64,000 nucleotides of DNA from positions 1 to 64,000 of the forward strand of contig NZ_LNTY01000029.1 in assembly GCF_001559595.1 (NCBI RefSeq). The letters are read 5' to 3'. Made by a program: the position numbers and the translations under genes. The stretch comes from Enterovibrio coralii. Its GTDB lineage: Bacteria > Pseudomonadota > Gammaproteobacteria > Enterobacterales > Vibrionaceae. Positions 36,379 through 46,172 of the stretch are shown here, one piece after another; the stretch's first letter is position 1, and each line of letters starts with the position of its first letter. The notes beneath the pieces were generated by a model, which was not told the origin of the DNA, ran no database searches, and was given only the letters and a program-made list of their open reading frames with translations.

Positions 36379-37038
36379 TCAACGACGCTCTGGTGCTGGC
36401 ACTTCTCGCCATTCACCCGGCTGTAATCCTTCTACCGTCCAATCCGCCATTTTGTGACGAATTAGGCGCAATGTTGGGTGACCGACAGCCGCTGTCATAC
36501 GGCGAACTTGGCGGTTTCTGCCTTCCATCAGCGTAATTGCAATCCACGTGGTCGGCACGCTCGGACGATGGCGGATAGGCGGGTTGCGATCCCACACTTC
36601 CGGTGCTTCCATCACTTCTGCACCGGCAGGCAGTGTCCAACCGTCATTGAGTTCGACACCGTCACGCAATTTGGTCAGGGCTTCCTCGCTTGGAATGCCT
36701 TCAACTTGCACCCAATAGATCTTGGCTGACTTCGATTGCGGTTGAGTCAGACGGGCTTGCAAAATGCCATCGTTGGTCAATACCAAGAGACCTTCGCTGT
36801 CTTTGTCCAATCGACCTGCTGGATACACATCTTTTACGGGAATAAAGTCCGCTAATGTGGAGTCACCTGGCTCACCTGTGAACTGTGTCAGGGTGTTGAA
36901 AGGTTTGTTGAATAGAATAACCTTGGTAGGCCCTTTAGGACGGGCGGGTTTATCCGTGCGTCGACGTGAAGTTCGTCGAAAATTCGGTTTTGAAGCTGTC
37001 TTGTTAGTACTTCTTTTTGGGGCAGTTTTAAACGTCAT
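36379..37038 (-). CDS. rluE: RluE, 23S rRNA pseudouridine(2457) synthase
   Basis: 219-aa RsuA/RluB/E/F-type pseudouridine synthase. Seen: a basic Arg/Lys-rich N-terminal extension (about 35 residues) in place of an S4 domain, then [15 protein letters not shown], the catalytic motif [20 protein letters not shown] (Asp near residue 79) and the C-terminal [21 protein letters not shown] (residues 174-194). Divergent from icd, as in E. coli. A nudJ gene, which follows rluE in E. coli, is absent here. Confidence 0.94.
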   Translation of the reverse strand: MTFKTAPKRSTNKTASKPNFRRTSRRRTDKPARPKGPTKVILFNKPFNTLTQFTGEPGDSTLADFIPVKDVYPAGRLDKDSEGLLVLTNDGILQARLTQPQSKSAKIYWVQVEGIPSEEALTKLRDGVELNDGWTLPAGAEVMEAPEVWDRNPPIRHRPSVPTTWIAITLMEGRNRQVRRMTAAVGHPTLRLIRHKMADWTVEGLQPGEWREVPAPERR

Positions 37039-37263
37039 GAATTCGTGTCAATCGGGTCTGGTAACAAATGAGACCTTGGTATTATACATGGAATAATGTG
37101 ATTGGCGTGTTGCGGGATTTAAAGTATTCTTTTGCCCGCATGTTATCTCAAACAGAACAATTACCTGACGTGCTACAACGAAGTGTTATTTGTGTCGCAG
37201 CGTGACAGAGAATTGTTCTGTTTGATGAAGCGCAAAATAAGAAATGGACGCTAGGAGAATTAA

Positions 37264-38511
37264 ATGGAAAGTAAAGTAGTCGTACCGGCCGGTGAGAAAA
37301 TTGCAGTAGAAAACGGCAAACTGGTCGTTCCTAACAATCCAATCATCCCTTACATTGAAGGTGATGGCATCGGTGTTGATGTTAGCCCTGCAATGATCAA
37401 GGTTGTGGATGCGGCAGTTGAAAAAGCTTACGGCGGTGACCGTAAGATCTCCTGGATGGAAATCTACACCGGTGAGAAGTCAACGCAAGTCTATGGTGAA
37501 GACCAATGGCTGCCAGCAGAAACACTGGATTTTATTCGTGATTACAAAGTCGCAATCAAAGGCCCTCTGACCACGCCAGTAGGCGGTGGTATTCGCTCAC
37601 TGAACGTAGCACTACGTCAAGAGCTTGACCTCTACATCTGTGCGCGCCCTGTTCGTTACTTCGAAGGCGTGCCAAGCCCACTGAAACAACCTGAACTGAC
37701 TGACATGGTTATCTACCGTGAAAACTCAGAAGATATCTACGCAGGTGTTGAATTCAAAGCGGGCACTGCAGAAGCAGATAAAGTTATCAAATTCCTGAAA
37801 GAAGAAATGGGCGCAACGAAAATCCGTTTCGATGAGGAATGTGGTATCGGTATTAAGCCAGTTTCAGAGCAGGGTACAAAACGCCTTGTTCGTGCAGCAA
37901 TCCAATACACCATCGACAACGATCGTGAGTCAATGACGCTGGTTCACAAAGGCAACATCATGAAGTTCACCGAAGGTGCCTTCAAAGATTGGGGCTATGA
38001 AGTAGCAAAAGAAGAGTTTGGTGCAGAGCTGCTAGACGGCGGTCCTTGGATGACGCTGAAAAACCCTAACACGGGTAAAGAGATCATCATCAAAGACGTT
38101 ATCGCTGACGCATTCTTGCAGCAAATCCTGCTACGTCCAGCAGAGTACGATGTAATCGCAACCATGAACTTGAACGGTGACTATGTTTCCGATGCACTTG
38201 CGGCACAAGTTGGTGGTATCGGTATCGCACCGGGTGCAAACATCGGTGATGGTATTGCGCTGTTCGAAGCGACACACGGTACGGCACCTAAGTACGCGGG
38301 TCAGGACAAAGTAAACCCAGGTTCACTGATCCTGTCTGCAGAAATGATGCTGCGTCACCTTGGTTGGACCGAAGCGGCTGACCTCATCATCAGCTCAATG
38401 GAAAAAGCGATCAGCAACAAGACTGTGACCTATGACTTTGAGCGTCTGATGGACGGCGCAACACTGCGTAAGTGTTCTGAGTTCGCACAAGACATGATTG
38501 AACAGATGTAA
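37264..38511 (+). CDS. icd: Icd, NADP-dependent isocitrate dehydrogenase
   Basis: 415-aa TCA-cycle enzyme oxidatively decarboxylating isocitrate to 2-oxoglutarate. Seen: [17 protein letters not shown], the phosphorylation/substrate loop [13 protein letters not shown] (Ser near residue 113, target of AceK), [14 protein letters not shown], catalytic Lys/Asp in [12 protein letters not shown] and [10 protein letters not shown], and the NADP-binding [16 protein letters not shown] ribosome binding site before ATG. Ends in a strong terminator. Confidence 0.97.
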   Translation: MESKVVVPAGEKIAVENGKLVVPNNPIIPYIEGDGIGVDVSPAMIKVVDAAVEKAYGGDRKISWMEIYTGEKSTQVYGEDQWLPAETLDFIRDYKVAIKGPLTTPVGGGIRSLNVALRQELDLYICARPVRYFEGVPSPLKQPELTDMVIYRENSEDIYAGVEFKAGTAEADKVIKFLKEEMGATKIRFDEECGIGIKPVSEQGTKRLVRAAIQYTIDNDRESMTLVHKGNIMKFTEGAFKDWGYEVAKEEFGAELLDGGPWMTLKNPNTGKEIIIKDVIADAFLQQILLRPAEYDVIATMNLNGDYVSDALAAQVGGIGIAPGANIGDGIALFEATHGTAPKYAGQDKVNPGSLILSAEMMLRHLGWTEAADLIISSMEKAISNKTVTYDFERLMDGATLRKCSEFAQDMIEQM

Positions 38512-38526
38512 TCTGACCTCATTGAA

Positions 38527-38556
38527 AAAGGCCCGGCTATCAAGCCGGGCCTTTTT
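38527..38556 (+). terminator. Terminator of icd
   Basis: AAAGGCCCGGCT/AGCCGGGCCTTTTT with ATCA loop, 15 bases after the icd stop. Confidence 0.93.
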
Positions 38557-38667
38557 GTTTGTGTGTTCATGATAATTACGTGGTCTTCTCTGCCGCGTAT
38601 CGCAGGTGTCACCTAAAGTGCGTGGGTGAAGTGCTCACAGGCACAGAAGCCATTTCGCACACAAACA

Positions 38668-38693
38668 AAAAGAGCGAACTCTATGTCCGCTCT
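38668..38693 (-). terminator. Probable terminator of cspD
   Basis: AGAGCG/CGCTCT stem with eleven-base loop; on the minus strand TTTTTGTTTG follows. 50 bases past the cspD stop. Confidence 0.65.
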
Positions 38694-38742
38694 TCTGATT
38701 GTCGACCTTCCGGCAGCGAAAAAAATTAATCTAGCAACGCTA

Positions 38743-38964
38743 TTATTTTAGGGCTTCGTTTTCTACTGGAACAATTTGGCTTGCATGGTAGCCCTTTGGA
38801 CCTTCCTGCACTTCATAGTTCACGGTCTGACCTGCTTTCAGTGTGCGGTAACCGTCCATTTGAATCGTTGAGTAGTGAGCGAAGATATCTCCGTCACCTT
38901 CGTCTGGGCAAATAAACCCGAAGCCCTTAGCGTTGTTAAACCATTTGACTGTACCAGTTGCCAT
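38743..38964 (-). CDS. cspD: CspD-like cold-shock domain protein
   Basis: 73-aa single cold-shock domain. Seen: ATGTVKWFNNAKGFGFI (RNP1 KGFGFI), DIFAHYSTI (RNP2) and the beta-barrel end VNYEVQEGPKGYHASQIVP. In E. coli CspD is a stationary-phase inhibitor of DNA replication, and it lies divergent from clpS exactly as here. ATG 38964 gives the family start; an upstream in-frame codon at 38973 adds MFR. Confidence 0.92.
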   Translation of the reverse strand: MATGTVKWFNNAKGFGFICPDEGDGDIFAHYSTIQMDGYRTLKAGQTVNYEVQEGPKGYHASQIVPVENEALK

Positions 38965-39789
38965 GCGAAACATCCCTCTTGCATTTAAATTGCATAACTA
39001 TCAAGCAAAACAGACAGCCTACGTATGCACATAGAATGATTATTAAACTGTATGTTTTTACTTCAATTCACACTCTAGTAGAAAGATTTAGGCAGTCAAG
39101 CCCATGAGTGGCCATATAACAACATTTTAATAAAAATAACCTAAGTTATGCGAGAAGGATGATGTGGGTATCACTTTGTGACAAATTGTTTCATAAATTA
39201 TCCACATGAATCTGGAGTAAGAGATTGTAATTACTGGGCTATCTACTTTTTTGTCGATTAGTCAAAATCTCAGTATCAGTAATTAAACAGGAGCGTGGGC
39301 TGATAATTTACTGATAGATAAGTAAGTAAGGGAAATAGTCCCGACTACTGAATTATTTTGTTAATACACCAAAATCAATACATTACTTTTGTGAATAATA
39401 TATCTCTTGTCTTTTGCACGGTGAATTAAGTTTTTCCTTTTCGAGACACATGATGATTTGAATGTCTGAATAAACAGGCTGATTTGGTGTCTGAATTATT
39501 TGACATTGATCAGGTGATTGGCTGGGAAGTTCATCGAAATGCACATGCAGATAGTCGGGTATGGCGTTCAAACGCACATTCACGAACTGAATTTGGGCTG
39601 TTGCGCTAAAAGTCTGAACGTCGGAAGGGTATCAACGTAGCATTGTCACGGTTGCTGGAATACAATCTGTGAATTACGTTTTAAGGAGTGGTAGCGTTTT
39701 TTGTGTGTGATGTTCAAGTCCACAAAACAACAACATAAATAGTTGTTTCGTAAAGAGCAGATGCGCTACCTTAAGTATTGTAAACAGTT
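38965..39789. other. Long AT-rich region between cspD and clpS
   Basis: 825 bases, AT-rich. One isolated perfect DnaA box (TTATCCACA, 39196-39204). A 40-codon plus-strand frame at 39487-39609 (GTG start; MSELFDIDQVIGWEVH..., ending TEFGLLR) looks protein-like and has an AGG eight bases upstream, but a 66-codon minus-strand frame overlaps it and neither has family support. A remnant gene is possible. Promoters for cspD and clpS must lie at the ends. Confidence 0.35.
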
Positions 39790-40110
39790 ATGAGCAAAAT
39801 GTACGAGTGGATAGTTCCTGACTCTGATGTCAAAGAGGCGGAAGAAACCAAAGTAAAACCGCCGTCGTTATACAAAGTACTCTTGAATAATGACGATTAC
39901 ACCCCCATGGAGTTTGTTGTAGAGGTGTTACAGCGGTTCTTTTCCATGGATTTGGAGAAGGCAACGCAACTGATGTTAACGGTCCACTATGAAGGCAAAG
40001 CAATATGCGGCGTTTTCACGGCGGAAGTTGCTGAAATGAAGGTCGCACAAGTAATGATGTACGCGAAAGAACATCAACACCCACTATTGTGCACGATGGA
40101 GAAAGCTTAA
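39790..40110 (+). CDS. clpS: ClpS, ATP-dependent Clp protease adaptor
   Basis: 106-aa adaptor that binds N-degron substrates (N-terminal Leu, Phe, Tyr, Trp) and hands them to ClpAP. Seen: flexible acidic N-terminus, [20 protein letters not shown] with the Asn-Asp pair that contacts the substrate amino group, and the ClpA-binding [20 protein letters not shown]. 60 bases before clpA on the same strand. Bpt and Aat, which create N-degrons, are encoded about 3 kb away. Confidence 0.95.
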   Translation: MSKMYEWIVPDSDVKEAEETKVKPPSLYKVLLNNDDYTPMEFVVEVLQRFFSMDLEKATQLMLTVHYEGKAICGVFTAEVAEMKVAQVMMYAKEHQHPLLCTMEKA

Positions 40111-40169
40111 GCAGGAGATTCTGTTTTTCTCTCCGGCACACCAAAATGTGGTTTTAAGGGAGGTGCCTT

Positions 40170-42431
40170 ATGCTAAATAAAGAACTCGAAGCCAGCCTCA
40201 ACGGGGCTTTCGCAAGAGCACGAGAAAAACGTCATGAGTTTATGACGGTAGAACATCTGCTATTGGCGCTTCTAGAAAATGTGGCAGCCCGAGAGGCTTT
40301 GCTGGCCTGCCGCGCGGACCTCGACGCTCTTCGTAAAGAGCTAGAAGCTTTTATTGAACAAACAACCCCACTCATTCCTGTTGACGACGACAACCGCGAA
40401 ACACAACCAACGCTAAGCTTCCAGCGTGTGTTGCAGCGTGCTGTTTTCCACGTTCAATCCTCCGGTCGCAGTGAAGTGAGCGGTGCAAACGTCCTGGTCG
40501 CTATTTTCAGCGAACAAGAATCTCACGCGGCTTACCTACTCAAGAAAAACGATATCAGCCGTCTGGACGTGGTTAATTACATCTCTCACGGCACCACCAA
40601 GTCCTCTAGCTCTGACGAAGAACTGCCAGGTTCGGACATGTCTTCAGAAGAAGCCGCTGTAGAAGGCGGAGAAGAGCGTCTGGAGAACTTTGCGACCAAC
40701 CTGAACCAGTTGGCGCGAGTGGGCGGTATCGACCCGCTGATTGGCCGTGACAAAGAACTAGAGCGTACTATTCAGGTACTGTGCCGTCGTCGTAAGAACA
40801 ACCCGCTGCTGGTGGGTGAAGCTGGCGTAGGTAAAACAGCGATTGCGGAAGGCCTTGCTTGGCGCATCGTTGAAGGTCAGGTACCAGATATCATCCAAGA
40901 CTGCGTTATCTACTCATTGGACATTGGTTCTCTGCTGGCAGGTACCAAATACCGTGGTGACTTTGAAAAACGCTTCAAGAGCATTCTGAAGCAGCTTGAG
41001 AAAGAAGACCATGCGGTACTATTCATTGATGAAATCCACACCATCATCGGTGCGGGTGCAGCGTCTGGTGGTCAAGTAGATGCCGCAAACCTCATCAAGC
41101 CTCTGCTGTCGAGCGGTAAGCTTCGTTGTATCGGCTCTACTACCTACCAAGAGTACAGCAGCATCTTTGAGAAAGAGCGTGCGCTGGCTCGTCGCTTCCA
41201 GAAAATCGACGTTGTAGAACCATCTTTGGATGACACGACCAAGATCCTGATGGGTCTGAAGCCGAAATACGAAGCCCACCACGAAGTACGTTACACCAAT
41301 AAAGCGATTCGTGCGGCGGTTGAGCTTTCTGCGAAATACATCAACGAGCGTCATTTGCCTGATAAAGCCATCGACGTGATTGATGAAGCTGGTGCGCGTT
41401 GTCGTCTGGCTCCAGCAAGCAAGCGTAAGAAAACTGTCGGCGTAGGTGACATCGAGGCCATGATTGCCAAGATGGCGCGTATCCCAGAGAAGTCTGTCTC
41501 TTCGACTGACCGTGACGTGCTGCAATCGCTTGAGTCGAAACTCAAGATGTTGGTGTTCGGTCAAGACGATGCAATCAGTGCACTGTGCGAAGCCATTAAG
41601 CTAAGCCGTGCAGGCTTGGGGGCAGAGAATAAGCCAGTGGGTTCATTCCTGTTTGCTGGTCCAACGGGTGTCGGTAAAACCGAAGTCACCGTACAGTTGG
41701 CTCGTGCGATGGGCATTGAACTGCAACGCTTTGACATGTCGGAGTACATGGAGCGCCACACGGTAAGCCGCCTGATTGGCGCGCCTCCAGGTTACGTAGG
41801 TTACGATCAGGGCGGTCTGTTGACAGACGCAGTGATCAAGCATCCGCACTGTGTGGTGCTGTTGGACGAAATCGAGAAAGCACACCCAGATGTCTTCAAC
41901 CTGCTGCTGCAAGTGATGGACAACGGTACGCTGACAGATAACAACGGCCGCAAAGCGGACTTCCGCAACGTGATTCTGGTGATGACGACCAATGCTGGTG
42001 TGACTGAAACCGTGCGTAAGTCGATTGGTCTTATCCAACAAGACCACAGCCATGACGCGATGTCTGAAATCAAGAAAGTGTTCTCGCCAGAGTTCCGTAA
42101 CCGTCTTGATAACATCATTTGGTTCAACCATTTGGATCAGAGCATCATCCTTCAGGTTGTCGACAAGTTCATTGTGGAACTGCAAGCGCAGCTTGATGCA
42201 CGCGGCGTGTCTTTGGAAGTCACGGACAAAGCGAAGCTGTGGCTGTCAGAGAAAGGCTATGACAAGTCAATGGGCGCACGTCCAATGGCGCGCGTAATGC
42301 AGGATCATGTGAAGAAAAATCTGGCGAACGAGTTGTTGTTCGGCTGTCTGGTCAATGGCGGCACGGTAAAAGTTGGCGTGAAAAACGACAAGCTTACCTT
42401 CAGCTTCAGCGACGAGATGGAACCTGCATAA
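40170..42431 (+). CDS. clpA: ClpA, ATP-binding subunit of the ClpAP protease
   Basis: 753-aa Hsp100 unfoldase. Seen: N-terminal double-repeat domain (1-145) that docks ClpS, first AAA+ domain with GEAGVGKTA and [10 protein letters not shown], the second with [10 protein letters not shown], sensor/arginine region [10 protein letters not shown] and the IGL loop (SIGLIQQDH) that binds ClpP. No middle coiled-coil of the ClpB type, so ClpA rather than ClpB. AGGGAGG ribosome binding site. Full length and intact. Confidence 0.97.
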   Translation: MLNKELEASLNGAFARAREKRHEFMTVEHLLLALLENVAAREALLACRADLDALRKELEAFIEQTTPLIPVDDDNRETQPTLSFQRVLQRAVFHVQSSGRSEVSGANVLVAIFSEQESHAAYLLKKNDISRLDVVNYISHGTTKSSSSDEELPGSDMSSEEAAVEGGEERLENFATNLNQLARVGGIDPLIGRDKELERTIQVLCRRRKNNPLLVGEAGVGKTAIAEGLAWRIVEGQVPDIIQDCVIYSLDIGSLLAGTKYRGDFEKRFKSILKQLEKEDHAVLFIDEIHTIIGAGAASGGQVDAANLIKPLLSSGKLRCIGSTTYQEYSSIFEKERALARRFQKIDVVEPSLDDTTKILMGLKPKYEAHHEVRYTNKAIRAAVELSAKYINERHLPDKAIDVIDEAGARCRLAPASKRKKTVGVGDIEAMIAKMARIPEKSVSSTDRDVLQSLESKLKMLVFGQDDAISALCEAIKLSRAGLGAENKPVGSFLFAGPTGVGKTEVTVQLARAMGIELQRFDMSEYMERHTVSRLIGAPPGYVGYDQGGLLTDAVIKHPHCVVLLDEIEKAHPDVFNLLLQVMDNGTLTDNNGRKADFRNVILVMTTNAGVTETVRKSIGLIQQDHSHDAMSEIKKVFSPEFRNRLDNIIWFNHLDQSIILQVVDKFIVELQAQLDARGVSLEVTDKAKLWLSEKGYDKSMGARPMARVMQDHVKKNLANELLFGCLVNGGTVKVGVKNDKLTFSFSDEMEPA

Positions 42432-42451
42432 TCTCAACGTACAAATACGAC

Positions 42452-42477
42452 AAAACCCGGCATTGGCCGGGTTTTTT
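42452..42477. terminator. Terminator of clpA
   Basis: AAAACCCGGC/GCCGGGTTTT with ATTG loop followed by TT on the plus strand; the minus side has TTTTG, so it can also end infA. Confidence 0.92.
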
Positions 42478-42497
42478 GTATTCGCGAGACGTGAGGA

Positions 42498-42716
<219 letters not shown>

Positions 42717-42847
42717 TTAATCCTCTTGGGCTATCTATCAGCCAAATTTTGACCGGCAGATAATGCCTTGATTCGTTAAGTCTGTAAAGTTTAGGGGCGG
42801 AATTTTACCCCTTTGTATTCGTACTGACCAGTAAAAATAAGCGTTAG

Positions 42848-42872
42848 ATTAAGATTTAGCCTAAATCTTAAT
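42848..42872. repeat. 25-base perfect palindrome between infA and bpt
   Basis: ATTAAGATTTAG-C-CTAAATCTTAAT: twelve paired bases around one central base, flanked on both sides by the direct repeat GCGTTA (42841-42846 and 42873-42878). No T run follows, so it is not a standard terminator. It could be an operator upstream of infA, an aat-bpt transcript end, or a mobile-element remnant with target duplication. Confidence 0.7.
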
Positions 42873-42943
42873 GCGTTAAATCCACCATAACGAGAGCTAC
42901 TCCACGAAAACAGAAAGGGCGGATTTACAATGTGGTGGAGAGG

Positions 42944-43645
42944 TTATTCCTCCGCACTTTGCCAAGTGCCAGCAACAAAACGTTGGTGAGGGCGGTACTT
43001 CACTTTGTAGTTCATCGCCTGACAGGCATCGATTTGGAACCCAAGATATAACCAAGGCACCTTGTTTTGCTTGGCAAGCTCGAGTTGCGCGAGGACGCAA
43101 AGTGACCCCAGAGACCAAGGGTGGTCTGGGTCAAAAAAGCTGTAAATGGCGGAAAAGCCATTTGAAACGACATCGGTCACCGCAATCGCGATAAGCGTTT
43201 GTTCTTCATAGATATGGACGTAGTAGGTTCGTTGCCATGCACTGCCGACAAAGGACTGAAAGTCATCTTTGTTCGCGGGGAACATTGAACCGTTTTGGTG
43301 TCTGGCTGTAATGTAGCGGTCGTACAAATCAAACCAGCCATCGTCCAATTCTGTTTTGAGTTCAATGCGAAGACGGTTGAGTTGTTTGATTTGCCGTTTC
43401 TGGCTTTTGCTCGGCGTAAAGCCAGCGGTATCGACGCGCAGTGACTGACACGCAGTACACGCGAGACAGTGGGGGCGGTAAATCGTATTTCCACTACGAC
43501 GAAAACCCGATTGAATGAGCCAACCGTATCCCGTCACGCTGTGAAGGTCCGGCTCAAGCACGACAGCGATCGTTTCTTCTTGCTCGGGTAAATAGCTGCA
43601 AGAAGAGGGAGGCATGACACCTACTCGAAATGTTTGGCTGTTCAT
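42944..43645 (-). CDS. bpt: Bpt, aspartate/glutamate leucyltransferase
   Basis: 233-aa ATE1-like aminoacyl transferase that adds leucine to N-terminal Asp or Glu, making an N-degron for ClpS-ClpAP. Seen: CSYLPEQEETIAV near residue 15, SGFRRSGNTIYRPHCLACTACQSLRV with its Cys-x2-Cys pairs near residue 60, and the C-terminal YLGFQIDACQAMNYKVKYRPHQ. ATG 43645 overlaps the aat stop (ATGA), so the two are translationally coupled; an in-frame codon at 43660 is less likely. Confidence 0.94.
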   Translation of the reverse strand: MNSQTFRVGVMPPSSCSYLPEQEETIAVVLEPDLHSVTGYGWLIQSGFRRSGNTIYRPHCLACTACQSLRVDTAGFTPSKSQKRQIKQLNRLRIELKTELDDGWFDLYDRYITARHQNGSMFPANKDDFQSFVGSAWQRTYYVHIYEEQTLIAIAVTDVVSNGFSAIYSFFDPDHPWSLGSLCVLAQLELAKQNKVPWLYLGFQIDACQAMNYKVKYRPHQRFVAGTWQSAEE

Positions 43646-44352
43646 GGTTGAGAAATCCACTGTGAGCGATACACAGAGGTGTCGATGTAAATTTGCCTTA
43701 GACGTTCAACTTCGACGATGTAATCGTTTCTTGTCATGGGATAGGCACCGAGTGATGCCAAATGTTCAGTCATCATTTGGCAATCAATTAACTGGCCGCC
43801 GTGTTTGCTGAAATGTTCGCAAAAATGCCAAAGCGCGGTTTTGGAGGCATTGGTTTCGAGTGAGAACATAGATTCGCCGCAAAACAATCCGCCGACATTC
43901 ACGCCATAAAGCCCACCTATCAAGGTGTCTTCTCGCCAAACTTCCACACTGTGTGCGTGGCCTAAACGGTGCAGTTGGCGATACGCTTCTCGCATCTCTT
44001 CGGTGATCCACACTTGGTCTTCGCCACGGATAAGCGCGCACTGCTGGATGACCTGATCAAAGCCTTGATTAATCGAAACACGGTAGCCGTTTTTGCGAAC
44101 GAACTTTTTAAGGCTCTTACTTGGCGTGTAGGTCAAAGGGTTGATGATGGCGCGCTCTGATGGCGACCACCAGAGGTAAGGGTCTTCCTCACCAAACCAA
44201 GGGAAAATGCCGTTTTCGTAAGCGGCTTTTAATCTATCGGGAGAAAGATCGCCGCCGATCGCAAGTAGCCCATCAGGATCGTCCAGTGCCGAGGTGACAG
44301 GAGGAAAGACGTCAGGATGGTTGTCATCTAATGGCGGTAAATAGATCGTCAT
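43642..44352 (-). CDS. aat: Aat, leucyl/phenylalanyl-tRNA-protein transferase
   Basis: 236-aa enzyme transferring Leu or Phe from tRNA to proteins with N-terminal Arg or Lys, marking them for ClpS-ClpAP. Seen: DDPDGLLAIGGDLSPDRL, YENGIFPWFGEEDPYLWWSP (residues 45-64), GHAHSVEVWREDTLIGGLYGV and the catalytic-region FCGESMFS. First gene of the aat-bpt pair, consistent with E. coli aat lying next to infA and cydC. Confidence 0.96.
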   Translation of the reverse strand: MTIYLPPLDDNHPDVFPPVTSALDDPDGLLAIGGDLSPDRLKAAYENGIFPWFGEEDPYLWWSPSERAIINPLTYTPSKSLKKFVRKNGYRVSINQGFDQVIQQCALIRGEDQVWITEEMREAYRQLHRLGHAHSVEVWREDTLIGGLYGVNVGGLFCGESMFSLETNASKTALWHFCEHFSKHGGQLIDCQMMTEHLASLGAYPMTRNDYIVEVERLRQIYIDTSVYRSQWISQP

Positions 44353-44440
44353 CGAAGCTGTTTGTCCTTAACTAAAATTGCTTGCTGCCAAATAGAAAAA
44401 AGGGAGCGAATGCTCCCTTTAGTATACGCAGTTCATGAGG

Positions 44441-46161
44441 CTACTGAATACGTTGCAGCAAGTTTGCGTAACGACCACCTGCGGCTTTTAGCGTGTCATG
44501 CGTGCCTTTTTCGATAATTCGGCCTTCATCCATCAAACAGATTTCGTCCATCTCACCGAGCCCAACAAGACGATGGGTAATGAAGAGTACCGTCTTGTCT
44601 TTCGCATGTTCTAGCAGCAGATTCAGGATGTGTTTTTCTGTCTTCACATCCAAGCCTTCTGTCGGTTCGTCCAACAGCAGAATGGGAGCGTCGCGCAGTA
44701 AGGCGCGTGCAATACCCAGACGACGACGTTCGCCGCCTGACAACTGACGCCCGCCGTCGCCAAGCCAAGTATCTAAGCCTGGTCCATCAAGCAATGCTGA
44801 CAAGCCAACACTTTCCAGCACAGACAGCAATTCATCATCAGTGGCGTTGGGTTTCGCCATGGTCAGGTTGTTACGTAATGCGCCGTTGAAAATATCAACG
44901 CGTTGGCTGACTACTGCGATTGACGTGCGAAGCGCAGACTCACGCCACGTGGTCAGCGGCACGTCGTCAATCTCAATCCTGCCTTCTGATGGATCCCAAG
45001 AGCGTGTCAGCAATTGCAGCAGGGTTGATTTACCGCAACCCGTACGACCCAACAACGCAACCTTTTGGCCAGCTTCAATGGTCAGAGAGACATTCTCTAC
45101 TGCGCGTTGCTCAGCGTCGTGGTAAGTAAAGCTCACGTTATCGAAGGTGACTTTGCCTTTCGCGGTGTTGTTATAACCCATAGGGTCAAACTGCGTTTCT
45201 GGTGTTGCTTCAATAATTTCGTTTAAACGCTTGGCCGACGTGATGGTTTGGCTAAGGTATTGGAATGCGCCTGCTACTGGCATCATGATTTCGAAGCTTG
45301 CCATGGTGGCGAAAGCAACCAATGCAATCAATGGGTCAGGGTAGTTACCACCCACACCGTCCGCTGCCAGCCAAAGCATCAAGACTAGGGTTAAGCCGTT
45401 GGCCGCTAGCAGCACACCATTTGCAAGACCTGTGATGCCTGCCATTTCGCGCTGCGCAGTCAGAAGACGCTGCTCTTCTTGTTTGGCTCGGTCGCGGTAT
45501 CTGTCAGACGCGCCAAAGATTTGCAGTTCTGCGTGGCCTTGCAGCCAGTCCAGCAAAGAAATCCGTAGTGCAGATTTTGCCTGCGTGATTTCTTGTCCGT
45601 GTGGACGTCCCAAGCGATAAAACGCTATCGGCAACAGCAGCATCAATCCAAACAGAATGGCACCAAGGGTGAGGCCCAATTCAGGCTCAAACCAGTAAAG
45701 GAAACCACTGACACTGAGAATACACAGTGTGCCAACAACCAACGGACTCAGAAGACGAAGGTACACGTGGTCCATCGCGTCAACGTCTGCCACCAGTCGG
45801 TTAAGGACGTCGGCGTCGCGAAGGTTACCGACTTTACCCGGAATAAGCGGTGTCAGTTTCTCAAAGAAGAAGATACGCAGGTCAGCAAGCAGCTTAAACG
45901 TGGCATTGTGGCTCACAACACGCTCACCCCATCGGCCAGCAGTGCGCGCCATGGAAAGACCGCGTACGCCTGCCCCTGGCAGCATATAGTTGAAGTTAGC
46001 GATTGCTAACAAACCTGCCATGCAGAAGCCGCAATAAACCAGCCAGACAGAGCCAGAAGGCCAATGGCAGACGCGAGGGTTGCAAAAGCCAGCAGCATGC
46101 CAAGCGTCAGCCCGAACCAATGCTTTTTATAAAGTTTCAGAAACGGAATGAGATCACGCAT
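44441..46161 (-). CDS. cydC: CydC, glutathione/cysteine ABC exporter subunit (frameshift)
   Basis: Half-transporter with fused membrane and ATPase domains; CydDC exports glutathione and cysteine to the periplasm and is needed to assemble cytochrome bd. Seen: N-terminus MRDLIPFLKLYKKHWF, first helices, FNYMLPGAGVRGLSMARTAGRWGERVVSH, then Walker A GRTGCGKS, signature LSGGERRR, Walker B LLLDEPTEGLD and the FITHR switch. The frame breaks at 46021/46022: ...WFIAAS then a stop, while the continuing frame begins AMAGLLAIAN; adding one base (GC-ATG to GCN-ATG) joins them. The repaired length is 573 aa, equal to E. coli CydC. Starts 11 bases after cydD. Confidence 0.93.
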
Positions 46162-46172
46162 CGAGGTCACTC

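Noticed and set aside
41019..41564. 181-codon ORF opposite clpA
   Set aside because: Antisense shadow with His/Arg-rich composition and no support.
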